Below, piece by piece: positions 50,755-59,587 of a stretch of DNA of 64,000 bases. The stretch's first letter is position 1, and each line of letters starts with the position of its first letter. This DNA is from Acidimicrobiales bacterium. Its GTDB lineage: Bacteria; Actinomycetota; Acidimicrobiia; Acidimicrobiales; SHLQ01. The notes under the pieces were generated by a model. That model was not told the DNA's origin, did no database searches, and saw only the letters and a program-made list of their open reading frames with translations. The stretch covers positions 145,460-209,459 of the forward strand of contig JAHDCX010000009.1 in assembly GCA_020629635.1 (NCBI GenBank). The letters run 5' to 3'. A program made the position numbers and the translations under genes.

Positions 50755-51762
50755 ATGCGCCGTCTCGTCTTCGTCCTCCTCTGTGGCATCGGGTCGGCGG
50801 CGTGCGCCGCCAACGATGAGGTCACGGTCGAGCTGGCCGACAGCAGTTGGGTTCTCGTCGACGGGATCGACATCGTCGACGGGTTCGAGCCGACGATCGG
50901 CTTCGAGAGCGATCGTCGACTCGGCGGCTCTGACGGGTGCAACAACTGGGGCGGCACGTACCGGGTGGTCGATGGCGAGCTGCGTATCGACAACATGGCA
51001 TCCGAAGCCGCGGGTTGCGCCGAGCCGGTCATGCTCGCCGCCAACGAGTTCACCGAGTTGTTGTTCAACCAGCCGACCCTGCGACTCGTCGACGACCAGC
51101 TCCTGCTCGAGGGGGCAGGCACGGTGCTTCGGTTCGAGCCCATCGCTGGGTCGCCGATCGGCGACTTTGTCGGCGGGGTGTGGCAGATGAGCACGGTGAC
51201 CTTCGACGGCGAGCTTCGGGACGCAAAGGGCGCGGCGTGGATCGTCTTCGAAGAGGCAGGCACGATGCGCGGATCCACGGGGTGCCGGGATCTCCGCGGC
51301 AGTTGGATTCTCACGAGCACCGAGGAGGTGCTGCTGACCGACTTCGGGGCGGACGGCTCCTGTGCAGCGGACTTCGTGGATCAGGACGGTGCCGTGGTGA
51401 CGGTCCTCGGCGATGGCTTCAGGGTGGAGATCTCGGGCGAGTCGCTGACCACCCGCTCGCAGGGCGCCGACGCCGCGACCTGGGAGCGGGTCGACGCAAT
51501 CCCGGATCCACCGAGCGTCCAGGACACGATCGGCTTCGAGCCCGACACGAGCATCGACGCGTTCGCCGTCGATGAGGTGACCGTCCACGTCGAGCCCGAT
51601 CCGGAGTCCGAGGTGGTGTCCGAGCTCGGTCGGGACGAACGCATGGTGTCGATCGGCGCCGAGGCCCTGGTGGTCGACGGGGTGACGTGGCGCCAGGTGC
51701 TCACCGACGCCAACGTGACCGGTTGGATCGAAGAGTCGAAGCTCCGGTTGGTCGAACGATGA
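50755..51762 (+). CDS. META-domain lipoprotein with C-terminal SH3-like domain
   Basis: The 335-residue predicted lipoprotein has a signal ending in the lipobox GSAAC (Cys17). Two META/HslJ-like domains follow: SSWVLVDG with GGSDGCNNWGGTY, and GGVWQMSTVTF with GSTGCRDLRGSW. The C-terminal 75 residues look like an SH3b domain ending VTGWIEESKLRLVER, the same ending style as the lipoprotein at 5351. META proteins are linked to envelope stress; the function here is unknown. The stop overlaps the GNAT gene by ATGA. Confidence 0.8.
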   Translation: MRRLVFVLLCGIGSAACAANDEVTVELADSSWVLVDGIDIVDGFEPTIGFESDRRLGGSDGCNNWGGTYRVVDGELRIDNMASEAAGCAEPVMLAANEFTELLFNQPTLRLVDDQLLLEGAGTVLRFEPIAGSPIGDFVGGVWQMSTVTFDGELRDAKGAAWIVFEEAGTMRGSTGCRDLRGSWILTSTEEVLLTDFGADGSCAADFVDQDGAVVTVLGDGFRVEISGESLTTRSQGADAATWERVDAIPDPPSVQDTIGFEPDTSIDAFAVDEVTVHVEPDPESEVVSELGRDERMVSIGAEALVVDGVTWRQVLTDANVTGWIEESKLRLVER

Positions 51763-52643
51763 CGGCGGTCGTCGACGCCATCGTCACCGACCACCTCGAA
51801 CGCTTCGGCCGGGCCGGATCGCCATTCGAGTCGCATGAGGTGCTGCGGCGATCGCTCGGGGCATCCGGACACTCCGCCGTGTTGATGGGCGCAGCGACGT
51901 TGGCGAGCGGCCCCAACGACTTGATCGACCACTGCCTGATCGAGGTGGACGATTCGAGGGTCGTGGATGTTTCGCTGCCGGATGGCCCCACGGCGTCGCT
52001 CGATCTTTCGGCCCGAGGTCCGCAGCCGCTGGGCGCCGCCGTGTTCGAGCTGATCGACTCGTCGAAGGGTCTGACCCTCACCCGCCATGTCGCCGGCGTT
52101 CCGGCCCCGCTCTGCCGATTTCGACGGGTGAAGCGGACCGTCGACGATCTCGCCGACACCGCAGCTACGTGGCGAACCGCCAACAGGGGTTCGGCGTGGA
52201 CGCCGGTGCGTGCGGCGGTGGCGGACGACGAGCCGCGGATTCGATCGATCGTCGATGCTGCGTACGGGCCGTATGTCGAGGCGATCGGCAAGCCACCCGC
52301 GCCGATGCTCGACGACTACGCCTCCCTGATCGCCGATCGCCGGGTGGAGGTGGCGTACTCCCGAGGAGAGATCGTGGGGGTGTTGGTGAGCTGGCCAGCC
52401 AACGAACATCTGTTCATCGACAACATCGCCGTCACTCCAGCTGCGCACGGCCACGGTGTCGGGGGGTCCCTACTCGATCACGCGTCTGCGCGCGCTGGGG
52501 CGAGCGGACTCCGCGAACTGCAGCTGTACACGAACGTCGCCATGACGCAGAACCTCGACTACTACCCCCGCCGAGGCTTCGAAGAGACCCATCGCGCCAC
52601 CGACGACGGCTACGAGCGCGTGTACTACCGGCGCCCCGTGTAG
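51759..52643 (+). CDS. GNAT family N-acetyltransferase with N-terminal extension
   Basis: The 294-residue protein has a GNAT domain in the last 150 residues, with acetyl-CoA motif A LFIDNIAVTPAAHGHGVGGSLLDHA and a later YYPRRGFEETHR (motif B region). The first 140 residues form a separate domain of unknown family. The ATG overlaps the lipoprotein stop. The last codons and stop run into the start of the TGTAGA array. The substrate is unknown. Confidence 0.85.
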   Translation: MTAVVDAIVTDHLERFGRAGSPFESHEVLRRSLGASGHSAVLMGAATLASGPNDLIDHCLIEVDDSRVVDVSLPDGPTASLDLSARGPQPLGAAVFELIDSSKGLTLTRHVAGVPAPLCRFRRVKRTVDDLADTAATWRTANRGSAWTPVRAAVADDEPRIRSIVDAAYGPYVEAIGKPPAPMLDDYASLIADRRVEVAYSRGEIVGVLVSWPANEHLFIDNIAVTPAAHGHGVGGSLLDHASARAGASGLRELQLYTNVAMTQNLDYYPRRGFEETHRATDDGYERVYYRRPV

Positions 52644-52691
52644 AGATTTGTAGAGTTTGTAGATTATGTAGAGTTTGTAGAATCGTGTAGA
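52639..52691. repeat. Six-copy TGTAGA array upstream of an ATPase gene
   Basis: TGTAGA starts at 52639, 52649, 52658, 52667, 52676 and 52686, so copies lie 9-10 bases apart, close to one helical turn. The longer unit is TGTAGAGTT with variations. It is strikingly AT-rich against the surrounding DNA and ends nine bases before the ATG at 52700. There is no clear ribosome-binding site, so it may be operator, promoter or a protein-binding array. Confidence 0.85.
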
Positions 52692-52699
52692 ATTGCCAT

Positions 52700-53812
52700 A
52701 TGCATCACTCGCCCTTCGCTCCGACATTCGGAACGTGGCCACCGGTGTTGGCCGGACGTGCCGACCTGGAGGACGAGATCCGGATCGCGCTCGAGACCGG
52801 GCCTCGTAGCGAGTGGTACACCACGCTGCTGCTGGGCAACCGAGGTACCGGCAAGACCGTGTCTCTCGCGCTCGCCATGGACGTGGCGGCCAGTCTCGGG
52901 TTCCATGCGATCTACGAGATCGCCCACCCTGGACTCATCGAACGGCTCACTTCCACCCTTCAACGGCTGGAGAGCGCTCCGCCCAAGAAGCACCGATCGA
53001 CGTCGAGCACGATCGGCGTGCCGGGTGCGGTGTCGATCACGACGACCTCGACAACGACCTCCTTGGACGACGTCAGTCTTGCCTTTCGGGACGTCCTGGC
53101 AACGGCCGTCGACCGGGTTGTCGACGGCGGCAGTGCCGGCATCCTCCTCGCCATCGATGAGCTCCACGACATCGAGAGCAACGAGCTCGCCACGATTGGA
53201 GCAGCGATTCAGATCCTGGCCCGCATGAATGGACAGCCCATCGCGTTCATCGGGGCTGGCTTGCCCGAACTCGACCAACGAATCCTCGATACGCCAGGCA
53301 CGACCTTTCTCGAACGCTGCGCCCGATACGACACCGGGTTCCTCGATCAGGCGGCAAGCCGGACGGCGCTGGCCGGGCCGTTCGACGACGCTGGCATCGG
53401 CTACGTCGAAGGAGCGATGCAGTCCGCTGTCGCCGCATCGGCCGGTCACCCGTTCGCCATCCAGTCGATTGGCCATCACGTCTGGTCACTACACGCTGAT
53501 GAGACGAAACGCATTTCGACAGCTGGGTTCGCTCGCGGGGTCGACAAGGGGTTGGCGTCGATGGGGCGACAGGTGGTTCAACCAATCTGGAAACGGCTGT
53601 CTGAGCACGACCAACGCTTCCTCCGCGCAATGGCCGAGTTCGGTGAACGCGACGTACCTGTCTCCCACCTGGTCGATGCGCTCGAACGAAGCCCGAGTTG
53701 GGTGTCGCGGTATCGGGATCGGCTGATCAAAGCGGCCGTGATCGTCGGCTCGAAACGCGGTCACGTGGCCTTCGCCCACCCCGCCTTCGGGCCGTGGATC
53801 ACCGAACACTGA
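52700..53812 (+). CDS. AAA-type ATPase with C-terminal winged-helix region
   Basis: The 370-residue P-loop protein has Walker A LLGNRGTGKTVSLAL (about residues 44-58) and Walker B ILLAIDELHDIE (about 148-159). A sensor-like IAFIGAGLPEL follows, and a C-terminal domain (about 300-370) resembles a winged helix (VSHLVDALERSPSWVSRYRDRL). It resembles Orc1/Cdc6-like or archaeal-type ATPases of unknown role. Residues about 93-115 are a Ser/Thr-rich insert. Its unusual TGTAGA upstream array may be its own binding site. Confidence 0.78.
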   Translation: MHHSPFAPTFGTWPPVLAGRADLEDEIRIALETGPRSEWYTTLLLGNRGTGKTVSLALAMDVAASLGFHAIYEIAHPGLIERLTSTLQRLESAPPKKHRSTSSTIGVPGAVSITTTSTTTSLDDVSLAFRDVLATAVDRVVDGGSAGILLAIDELHDIESNELATIGAAIQILARMNGQPIAFIGAGLPELDQRILDTPGTTFLERCARYDTGFLDQAASRTALAGPFDDAGIGYVEGAMQSAVAASAGHPFAIQSIGHHVWSLHADETKRISTAGFARGVDKGLASMGRQVVQPIWKRLSEHDQRFLRAMAEFGERDVPVSHLVDALERSPSWVSRYRDRLIKAAVIVGSKRGHVAFAHPAFGPWITEH

Positions 53813-53916
53813 TCGACGATCCCGACGGCGACACCCTCACAAACCCGCCTTTCGGCCGAGGTATCTCGACCGGATGGCTGACGACACGCGTCGGCACTCG
53901 CGCCTACGTTGCCGTC

Positions 53917-54402
53917 ATGGCTGACACCGCACCCGTTGCCGCCGCCGATCAGGGCGGATGGCTACCGCCCCGCTTCGTGATCCGAACCGCGTGGAAGATC
54001 CATCGGGCCCTGTACCGATGGTCGGGTGGCCGGTTCGGTCTTCGGGCACCCAAGCCCGACAGCTACGGCCTCGCCGAGCTCACCACGATCGGTCGGCGAA
54101 GCGGCCTCGAACGATCGGTGATGATCGGCTACTACCTCGACGGTGACAACGTCGTGACGATGGCGATGAACGGCTGGGGCGAGGCCGAACCTGCCTGGTG
54201 GCTCAACCTGCAGGCGTCGCCCGACGCGACGCTGACCACCGTCGACGGATCAGTCCGCGTGTCGGGCCGCGCCGCCGAAGGCGATGAGCGCGATCGGCTG
54301 TGGGATCGGTGGCGCCACTACGACAAGGACCTCGATGGGTGGTCCAACCGCCGGCCAGGCGAGACCGCTGTGGTGATCCTCACGCCCGCCGCCGAGCGCT
54401 GA
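53917..54402 (+). CDS. Ddn-like deazaflavin (F420)-dependent nitroreductase family protein
   Basis: The 161-residue protein of the split-barrel family is related to Mycobacterium Ddn. It has the diagnostic TTIGRRSGLERSVMIGYYL, followed by the G...WWLNLQASPDATL block and the late RRPGETAVVILTP. Such proteins reduce quinones or xenobiotics with F420H2. ATG 53917 was chosen by family start; upstream 53813-53916 contains nothing recognisable. This supports an F420-making actinobacterium. Confidence 0.87.
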   Translation: MADTAPVAAADQGGWLPPRFVIRTAWKIHRALYRWSGGRFGLRAPKPDSYGLAELTTIGRRSGLERSVMIGYYLDGDNVVTMAMNGWGEAEPAWWLNLQASPDATLTTVDGSVRVSGRAAEGDERDRLWDRWRHYDKDLDGWSNRRPGETAVVILTPAAER

Positions 54403-54405
54403 GCC

Positions 54406-54594
54406 TCACTCGTCGGAGTGATCGCCGTCCTCGCTGTGGCTCTTGTCGTCGTCGTAGGTCTCGAGTCCGTCGTACGCGACGGCGGTGGCCACTCCGAATC
54501 CACCGAGGATGAGGAGCACGAACAGCGCAGCCACCAGGGCGCCTGCAACGGGGTTCTCGATCGGGGCTTCGGGCTGAGGGGGAGCTGCGGCCAT
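54406..54594 (-). CDS. Small membrane protein with acidic C-terminus (62 aa)
   Basis: The product has a Pro-rich N-terminus (MAAAPPQPEAPIENP), one helix (VAGALVAALFVLLILGGFGV) and a very acidic tail (YDDDKSHSEDGDHSDE). No family is recognised. ATG 54594 was preferred; GTG 54600 is also in frame. It is convergent with the Ddn-like gene with a three-base gap, and divergent from the next GNAT gene. A tight fit and good topology support it. Confidence 0.6.
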   Translation of the reverse strand: MAAAPPQPEAPIENPVAGALVAALFVLLILGGFGVATAVAYDGLETYDDDKSHSEDGDHSDE

Positions 54595-54634
54595 GCGCAC
54601 AGCGTACCCAGCGAGCCCCTCCTACGATGACCTG

Positions 54635-55090
54635 ATGGAGATCGCCGTCGCCGACCTCGACGCTCCCGACATGGTGGAGCTGATCCGCATCCACAGCGAG
54701 GGGATGCTCGCCAACTCACCCGAGGGCGCCTGCCACTTCCTCGACTCGTCGGGTCTGGCTGGCGACGACGTGACGGTGTGGTCGATCCGCGAGGACGGTG
54801 CGCTCGCTGGCATGGGTGCGCTCAAGGAGATCAACGCCGTGCACGGCGAGCTGAAGTCGATGCGCACCGCCGAAGGTTTTCTCGGTCGTGGGGTCGGCCG
54901 AGTCGTGCTCGACCACATCCTCGACGAGGCCCGCGCACGGGGCTACGAGCGGGTGAGTCTCGAGACCGGATCTGGCGAAGCGTTCGCCGCCGCCTGCCAC
55001 CTCTACGAGAAGGTCGGATTCGAACGCTGCGACGCGTTCGAGGGCTACGAGCCGACCGACTTCAGCCAGTTCTACACCCTCCCCCTCTGA
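54635..55090 (+). CDS. GNAT family N-acetyltransferase
   Basis: The 151-residue single-domain acetyltransferase has ALAGMGALKEI (beta 4), then SMRTAEGFLGRGVGRVVLDHI as acetyl-CoA motif A, and HLYEKVGFERCDAFEGY as motif B. It resembles the subgroup with YjaB/ElaA-like ends (FxxCxPF replaced by FERCDAF). The substrate is unknown. ATG 54635 has no strong ribosome-binding site. Confidence 0.88.
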   Translation: MEIAVADLDAPDMVELIRIHSEGMLANSPEGACHFLDSSGLAGDDVTVWSIREDGALAGMGALKEINAVHGELKSMRTAEGFLGRGVGRVVLDHILDEARARGYERVSLETGSGEAFAAACHLYEKVGFERCDAFEGYEPTDFSQFYTLPL

Positions 55091-55114
55091 GTCACTCCGG
55101 GGTCAGACACCAAC

Positions 55115-56095
55115 GTGACCGAACCGCCGACCCCCATCCCCTCCCCCGACGAGGTGCCCCACGGGTGGACCGCCGAGACGTTGGACGACGGGTGGCGTTG
55201 GGAGCTGGATGATCGACAAGTCGACCAACTCGTTGCCGCCGCAACCCAAGAAGCGGCGGATGCGTCGTCGCTGACGGCGGCGATCGATCGGCTTCATGGC
55301 GAGCTGGTGGATGGCCGGGGATTCGCCGTGGTGTCGGGCTTGCCCGTCGAGGACATCGGGGATGAGCTCGCCACGACGGCGATGCTCGTGCTGTCGACGA
55401 TGATCGGGCCGCTCCGTCCGCAGAACGCGGCGGGCGATCTCGTTGGGCACGTTCGGGACACCGGTGTTCGTTCAGACGACACGAACGTGCGGCTCTACCA
55501 GACGAACGAGCGGCAGACGTTCCACACCGACTCGGCCGACATCGTCGGCCTGCTGTCGCTTGCCACCGCGGTCGACGGAGGCGAGTCGCTACTGGTGAAC
55601 GCCAACGCCGTGTTCCATCGGATGTGGTCACACGACCCCGAGCTCGCCCGCGTGCTATTCGACCCGATCGCCACCGATCGACGAGGCGAGGTGCCCGACG
55701 GGCAGGATCCGTTCTTCACGATCCCGGTCTTCAGCTGGTTCTCCGATCGGCTCACCGTCATGTACCAGCGGCAGTACATCGACTCGGCCGCCCGTTTCGT
55801 CGATGGCCCGCAACGTGGACCAGAGGTTGTCGAGGCGCTCGATCTGTTCGACGAGATCTGCAACGACCCCGCCATGGCAGTGCGGATGCGGCTCGAATCT
55901 GGCGACATGCAGTTCGTGCACAACCACTCGACGTTGCACGACCGGACCTCGTTCGTCGACGACCCCGAACGGCCGAGACACCTGATCCGGACGTGGATCA
56001 CCTCGGCTCGAGATCGGCCGCTCCCCGAGGTCTTCGCTCAGCGATTCGGTTCGGTCGACATCGGCGCCCGTGGCGGCGTGTGGATGGGGTCGTGA
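55115..56095 (+). CDS. TauD/TfdA-type Fe(II)/2-oxoglutarate dioxygenase
   Basis: The 326-residue oxygenase has the HxD metal motif H137-x-D139 in QTFHTDSADIVGLL and a distal His in the C-terminal VHNHSTLHDRTSF segment. The 2-oxoglutarate-binding Arg is likely in PRHLIRTWI. It belongs to the TauD/gamma-butyrobetaine group; the substrate is unknown. The start is GTG 55115. A GGGGTCAGAC core (55099-55108) of the dispersed repeat family lies right before the start, in place of a normal ribosome-binding site. Confidence 0.85.
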   Translation: MTEPPTPIPSPDEVPHGWTAETLDDGWRWELDDRQVDQLVAAATQEAADASSLTAAIDRLHGELVDGRGFAVVSGLPVEDIGDELATTAMLVLSTMIGPLRPQNAAGDLVGHVRDTGVRSDDTNVRLYQTNERQTFHTDSADIVGLLSLATAVDGGESLLVNANAVFHRMWSHDPELARVLFDPIATDRRGEVPDGQDPFFTIPVFSWFSDRLTVMYQRQYIDSAARFVDGPQRGPEVVEALDLFDEICNDPAMAVRMRLESGDMQFVHNHSTLHDRTSFVDDPERPRHLIRTWITSARDRPLPEVFAQRFGSVDIGARGGVWMGS

Positions 56096-56125
56096 GTCAG
56101 CGGTGGCAAGCGTCGGGCTCGACGT

Positions 56126-56767
56126 TCACGACGCGGCGTCGATCCGAAGCGTGAGCGGGTTACTCGCCTCGACCGTGACCGAGCGCAGGTCGGGGATGCG
56201 AGCGAGCGGCTCGAATGACCATGGCTGATCGCCGACGGCGATGACCTGTGCGCCCGCGGCGACACCGGCACGTCCTCCGGAGTCGGCGTCTTCGAAGACG
56301 AGACACCGGGTCGGGTCGACGCCAAGGTGTGCAGCGGCGTGCAGATACGGGTCCGGGTGAGGCTTGCCGTTGGCGACGTCTTCGGCGGTGGTCGTCCGTG
56401 CAGGCACCGGGATCCCGGCGGCCGCCCATCGGGCGAGAGCCAGACGCCGAGTGGCCGACGTCGCAATCGTCCACGCTCCATCGGGAAGCGACTGGGTGAG
56501 GTCGATCGCACCGGGGACGGGCGGCGTCCCCGCGGCGCCCTCGACTTCGAGATCTTCGAGCCGGTCGAGCGCCGCGGCCAGACGATTCCTCTCGACGTAG
56601 TTGCGCAACGTGTCGATTGCCCGCTTGCCGGTGAACTCTGCCGTCACCGACGCGACGTCCAGACCGAACTCGTCACAGAGCTGAGTCCATGCCACATGGA
56701 CCTGGTGGTGTGAATCGACGAGCACGCCGTCGCTGTCGAAGAGCACGGCATCGATTTCGATCTTCAT
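56126..56767 (-). CDS. HAD-superfamily hydrolase (beta-phosphoglucomutase-like)
   Basis: The 213-residue phosphatase/mutase-type HAD protein has nucleophile motif I D11-x-D13 in VLFDSDGVLVDS, motif II in TIATSATRRLAL, the Lys of motif III in NGKPHPDPYL and motif IV in CLVFEDADSG. The helical cap lies between motifs I and II. DGVLVDS is typical of phosphosugar phosphatases. The start overlaps the upstream methyltransferase stop by ATGA. Confidence 0.88.
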   Translation of the reverse strand: MKIEIDAVLFDSDGVLVDSHHQVHVAWTQLCDEFGLDVASVTAEFTGKRAIDTLRNYVERNRLAAALDRLEDLEVEGAAGTPPVPGAIDLTQSLPDGAWTIATSATRRLALARWAAAGIPVPARTTTAEDVANGKPHPDPYLHAAAHLGVDPTRCLVFEDADSGGRAGVAAGAQVIAVGDQPWSFEPLARIPDLRSVTVEASNPLTLRIDAAS

Positions 56768-57552
56768 GTGGTCGCTCCTGCGACGACGAGTCGGTACCCC
56801 GCGTCGATTGGTGTACTCCGGTCGAGATTCGCTCCGTGCGTTCGCTCCCACGTGCCGTCGGCAAGGTCGGAAGCCAAGCGCTGGGTCCCGCGCTGCCGGA
56901 CCTCGGGATCGAGCATGGCGAGCAACGACATTGCGTTCTGCACGGATGCGTCGAGGTACTTCTCTGGCCGGGCCCAGTAGGCAGCGGCCACGCCGTCACG
57001 GCAGTCCGCCGGGACGAGCAGCTTCTCCACCGACACGACATCGAGCACTTCGGCGACATCATCGACCCCCGGAGCGGAGCGTTCGGTCTCTCCCATCATC
57101 GCCTCCGGGAAGTAGTCGAGCAGCCAGAAGGCGTGAGCGTCGAGGGGTTCGAAGAGCATCACGACCTGACGCGACGAGACCCGCTTCAGTTCGGTGAGAC
57201 CTCGGTGCTGGTCTGGCCAGTGATGGACCGTGAGCAGGGCCAACGCCGCGTCGAACATGCCATCACGGAAAGGCAACGCCTCGGCCGACGCGCGGACCGC
57301 AGGAGCCGCGCCAACTGCGCGTTGTCGGATCATTTCGGTCGATGGTTCGACCGCAGTCACGGCTCGGTCGGCAGGCTCGTAGTTTCCGGTGCCGGCACCG
57401 ACGTTGAGGACGGTGCGGCACCCCCCAAGCGCCGACCAGATCATCTGCTCCCATGCAGGCTCGGGGCGGCGATGCGACGAGTATCCGATGCCGATCCGGT
57501 CGTAGCGAGCCACGCCGTCGAACGTATCGGCCGGCGTCCCACACTCGCCCAT
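56764..57552 (-). CDS. Class I SAM-dependent methyltransferase
   Basis: The 262-residue methyltransferase has motif I TVLNVGAGTGNYEPA, then VTAVEPSTEMIRQR, and FDAALALLTVHHWPDQHRGL as motif IV/post-motif. A start at ATG 57552 gives the usual N-terminal YDRIGIGYSSHRRPEP segment. It is the first gene of a two-gene unit with the HAD hydrolase. The substrate is unknown. Confidence 0.84.
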   Translation of the reverse strand: MGECGTPADTFDGVARYDRIGIGYSSHRRPEPAWEQMIWSALGGCRTVLNVGAGTGNYEPADRAVTAVEPSTEMIRQRAVGAAPAVRASAEALPFRDGMFDAALALLTVHHWPDQHRGLTELKRVSSRQVVMLFEPLDAHAFWLLDYFPEAMMGETERSAPGVDDVAEVLDVVSVEKLLVPADCRDGVAAAYWARPEKYLDASVQNAMSLLAMLDPEVRQRGTQRLASDLADGTWERTHGANLDRSTPIDAGYRLVVAGATT

Positions 57553-57627
57553 GTTCGTGCAGCGGCCGAAGACGCGGTCAGTTGGTTCGGCCCAATGGAG
57601 TGAGACGCCGGACGCCGAGTTGGGCAC

Positions 57628-58047
57628 TCAGTGTGCGAGCGATCCTGCAGGGCTGATCCACTCGGCTGGTTGACCCGTCGCCGCGGAGATGCGGTCGTAG
57701 TCATCGTCGTAGTGGAGCACCGATAGTCCCTGCGCCTCTGCGGCTGCGGCGATGATCAGATCGGCTGGTTTCGCTCCACGATGCTGTCCCGCATTCGCAA
57801 GCAGCTCGGCAACAGACAGCGCTCGGTCCATCACCTCGGGCGTGATCGGTGATTCGGGCAGTGCTCGGCGTCCGACAACCAGCTCGGCCACATCGTTCTT
57901 TCGAGCGGAGTAGACGAGCTCGAGGTCGACGACACGGCAGCTCCAGAGCTTGCCTGCGAGCTGGAGTTCCTCCAGGCGATCCCCGACGACCTCGATCGAT
58001 GAACGAACGAGGACCGACGTGTCGACCAGGTACCGCGGACCGCTCAT
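57628..58047 (-). CDS. vapC: PIN-domain toxin VapC
   Basis: The 139-residue PIN ribonuclease has D9 in YLVDTSVLVRS, an acidic residue in CRVVDLELVYSAR, and the late acidic pairs in PADLIIAAAAEAQ and DDDYDRI, so the four acidic positions of the active site appear present. It overlaps the vapB stop by ATGA. It would inhibit translation by cleaving RNA when not bound by VapB. Confidence 0.9.
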   Translation of the reverse strand: MSGPRYLVDTSVLVRSSIEVVGDRLEELQLAGKLWSCRVVDLELVYSARKNDVAELVVGRRALPESPITPEVMDRALSVAELLANAGQHRGAKPADLIIAAAAEAQGLSVLHYDDDYDRISAATGQPAEWISPAGSLAH

Positions 58048-58250
58048 CGTGTTCGAGGTGACCGGGCCTCGTCGAATGCATCGAGATCAAACTCCATCGT
58101 CCGAAGCTGTCGGATGTGGTCGACGCCTGCCGCGTGGTCAGCAATCGCCCGTAGTCCAGCTTCGACGGTCGCCTTGATTGTCTTCGCCCCACAGGCCGCC
58201 TGAGCGCGCTCGAGTAGGGCGTCATCGATTTCGACCAGGCGTTTCGTCAT
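58044..58250 (-). CDS. vapB: VapB-type antitoxin
   Basis: The 68-residue ribbon-helix-helix antitoxin has TKRLVEIDDALLERAQAACG as the DNA-binding half, then TIKATVEAGLRAIADHA, and a C-terminal tail that should wrap VapC (FDLDAFDEARSPRTR). ATG 58250 was chosen because it starts the RHH fold. It precedes vapC with a four-base overlap. An upstream pair of GTATATAC boxes is the probable autoregulatory operator. Confidence 0.88.
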   Translation of the reverse strand: MTKRLVEIDDALLERAQAACGAKTIKATVEAGLRAIADHAAGVDHIRQLRTMEFDLDAFDEARSPRTR

Positions 58251-58258
58251 GGTGCCGA

Positions 58259-58286
58259 GTATATACGAACACTGAACTGTATATAC
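58259..58286. promoter_or_regulatory. Paired GTATATAC boxes upstream of vapBC
   Basis: The palindrome GTATATAC occurs at 58259-58266 and 58279-58286, exactly 20 bases apart (two helical turns), just upstream of the vapB start at 58250. The AT-rich boxes stand out in GC-rich DNA and are well placed to bind VapB dimers. The second box lies only five bases from the stop of the HNH gene. Confidence 0.7.
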
Positions 58287-58291
58287 CGCGA

Positions 58292-59587
58292 TCACCACGG
58301 GATTTCGGTTCCGTCGGGGCGCAGGATGCGCCACTCGCCGGCGGGGTCTCGGTAAACGGCGAACCCCTTCTGTTTCCATCGGTTGTGCCTGCCACACAGT
58401 GGCGCCCCGTTGCCGGGGTTTGTTCTGCCACCGGAGCCGTGTTCGATCATGTGATCGGCCTCACACGTTGACGACGCCGCCCGACAGCCGGGCCAGACGC
58501 AACGAGTCGAGCCGATCATGACGGCGTGCCGCGCGTTGCCGGTGAAGAAGCGTGCGACGCCGAGATCGATGACCGTGCCCTTGGCATCGACCACCACACG
58601 GCGGATGCGCGACACCACCGCCGACGCCATCATCTCGGTCGGGTCGAGCGGCAACCCGTCGAGGGTCCGACAGATCATCGTCTGCGGATTGAGCGGCTTG
58701 GGCTGATGTCCCTCGGTGAGCAGGCGATTGCTCATCTCTTCGAACGTGTCTGCGTCCCAGAAGATGTGATGCACGAAATCGGCCGGCATGGCGGAGTTGG
58801 GGTTGGCGGATGCGTCACGGAAGATCTGGACGAGCGCGTCGGCGCGTCGCTGCTGGGCGGTGCGGGGCAAGTCATCAGACGTTGCCGCGTCGCCATGCTC
58901 TGCTCGGGCTTTCTCCCAATCGGCGAGCAGCTCGGCACGGATGTAGTGCTCGAGCACCTCGTGAAGTTCCATGCCCTGGCCGGCGGCGAACTGGCCCATC
59001 AGGTCCCATGTCGTGTCGTAGTTCTGATCGAGGCGAACGTTGCGGTCGTCGTGCTGGCGCTCGTTGAGCGGGGTCGGCCCGTCCTCGTCCATGATCCGAC
59101 GCCACTGGTCGAGTTCGAGGTTGAACGTGCTGAAGTCTCGGCGAGCTTTGTCGAGGAACCAGCTTTGCGTTGCCGGCATGTAGTCCCGGACACGGACGTT
59201 GGCGTGGGTTCGGGCGAGCGCTCGAACCTGACACGTGCCGAGGGTTCCGGCTCGATACGCCCGGGCGATGTCCGGACAGGTGCCGTAGAGCTTGGACGTT
59301 TGTTGGCGGGCAGTGGCCTCGCCATCCGACAGCTTGGCGTGGTGTCGAACCATTGCCTTGGCCGAGCCATGACCGTCGGCCCGGTGCAGGCCGGCGTTCT
59401 GGATCACGGCCATCAGGTCGACCGCGGCCGAATCGGCGAGTCGACGAACACGCTCGATCTCCTCGATGGCCACGATCACTTCTTTGGTGCCGTCGAGGGA
59501 GATCCCGGGCTCGGCGAGCATGGCAAACCCGGTGGTGATCATGTCGATCGCCTCCCGCATTTGAGGGTCTGCCACCTTCGAACTCAT
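58292..59587 (-). CDS. DUF222 / HNH endonuclease domain protein
   Basis: The 431-residue protein has an N-terminal DUF222 region (about residues 15-330) and a C-terminal HNH nuclease domain. The latter shows zinc-type Cys pairs CVWPGC and C in STCEADHMIEHGSGG, the HNH core ADHMIEH, and APLCGRHNRWKQKGF. This is a very common multi-copy actinobacterial family, possibly linked to mobile DNA. It stands just upstream of vapBC on the same strand. ATG 59587 was chosen; a longer frame reaches 59653. Confidence 0.88.
   Translation of the reverse strand: MSSKVADPQMREAIDMITTGFAMLAEPGISLDGTKEVIVAIEEIERVRRLADSAAVDLMAVIQNAGLHRADGHGSAKAMVRHHAKLSDGEATARQQTSKLYGTCPDIARAYRAGTLGTCQVRALARTHANVRVRDYMPATQSWFLDKARRDFSTFNLELDQWRRIMDEDGPTPLNERQHDDRNVRLDQNYDTTWDLMGQFAAGQGMELHEVLEHYIRAELLADWEKARAEHGDAATSDDLPRTAQQRRADALVQIFRDASANPNSAMPADFVHHIFWDADTFEEMSNRLLTEGHQPKPLNPQTMICRTLDGLPLDPTEMMASAVVSRIRRVVVDAKGTVIDLGVARFFTGNARHAVMIGSTRCVWPGCRAASSTCEADHMIEHGSGGRTNPGNGAPLCGRHNRWKQKGFAVYRDPAGEWRILRPDGTEIPW

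Noticed and set aside
52639..52691. TGTAGA array considered as a CRISPR or tRNA-linked attachment site
   Set aside because: Units are far too short for CRISPR, no tRNA or integrase is adjacent, and no second copy is seen in the window.
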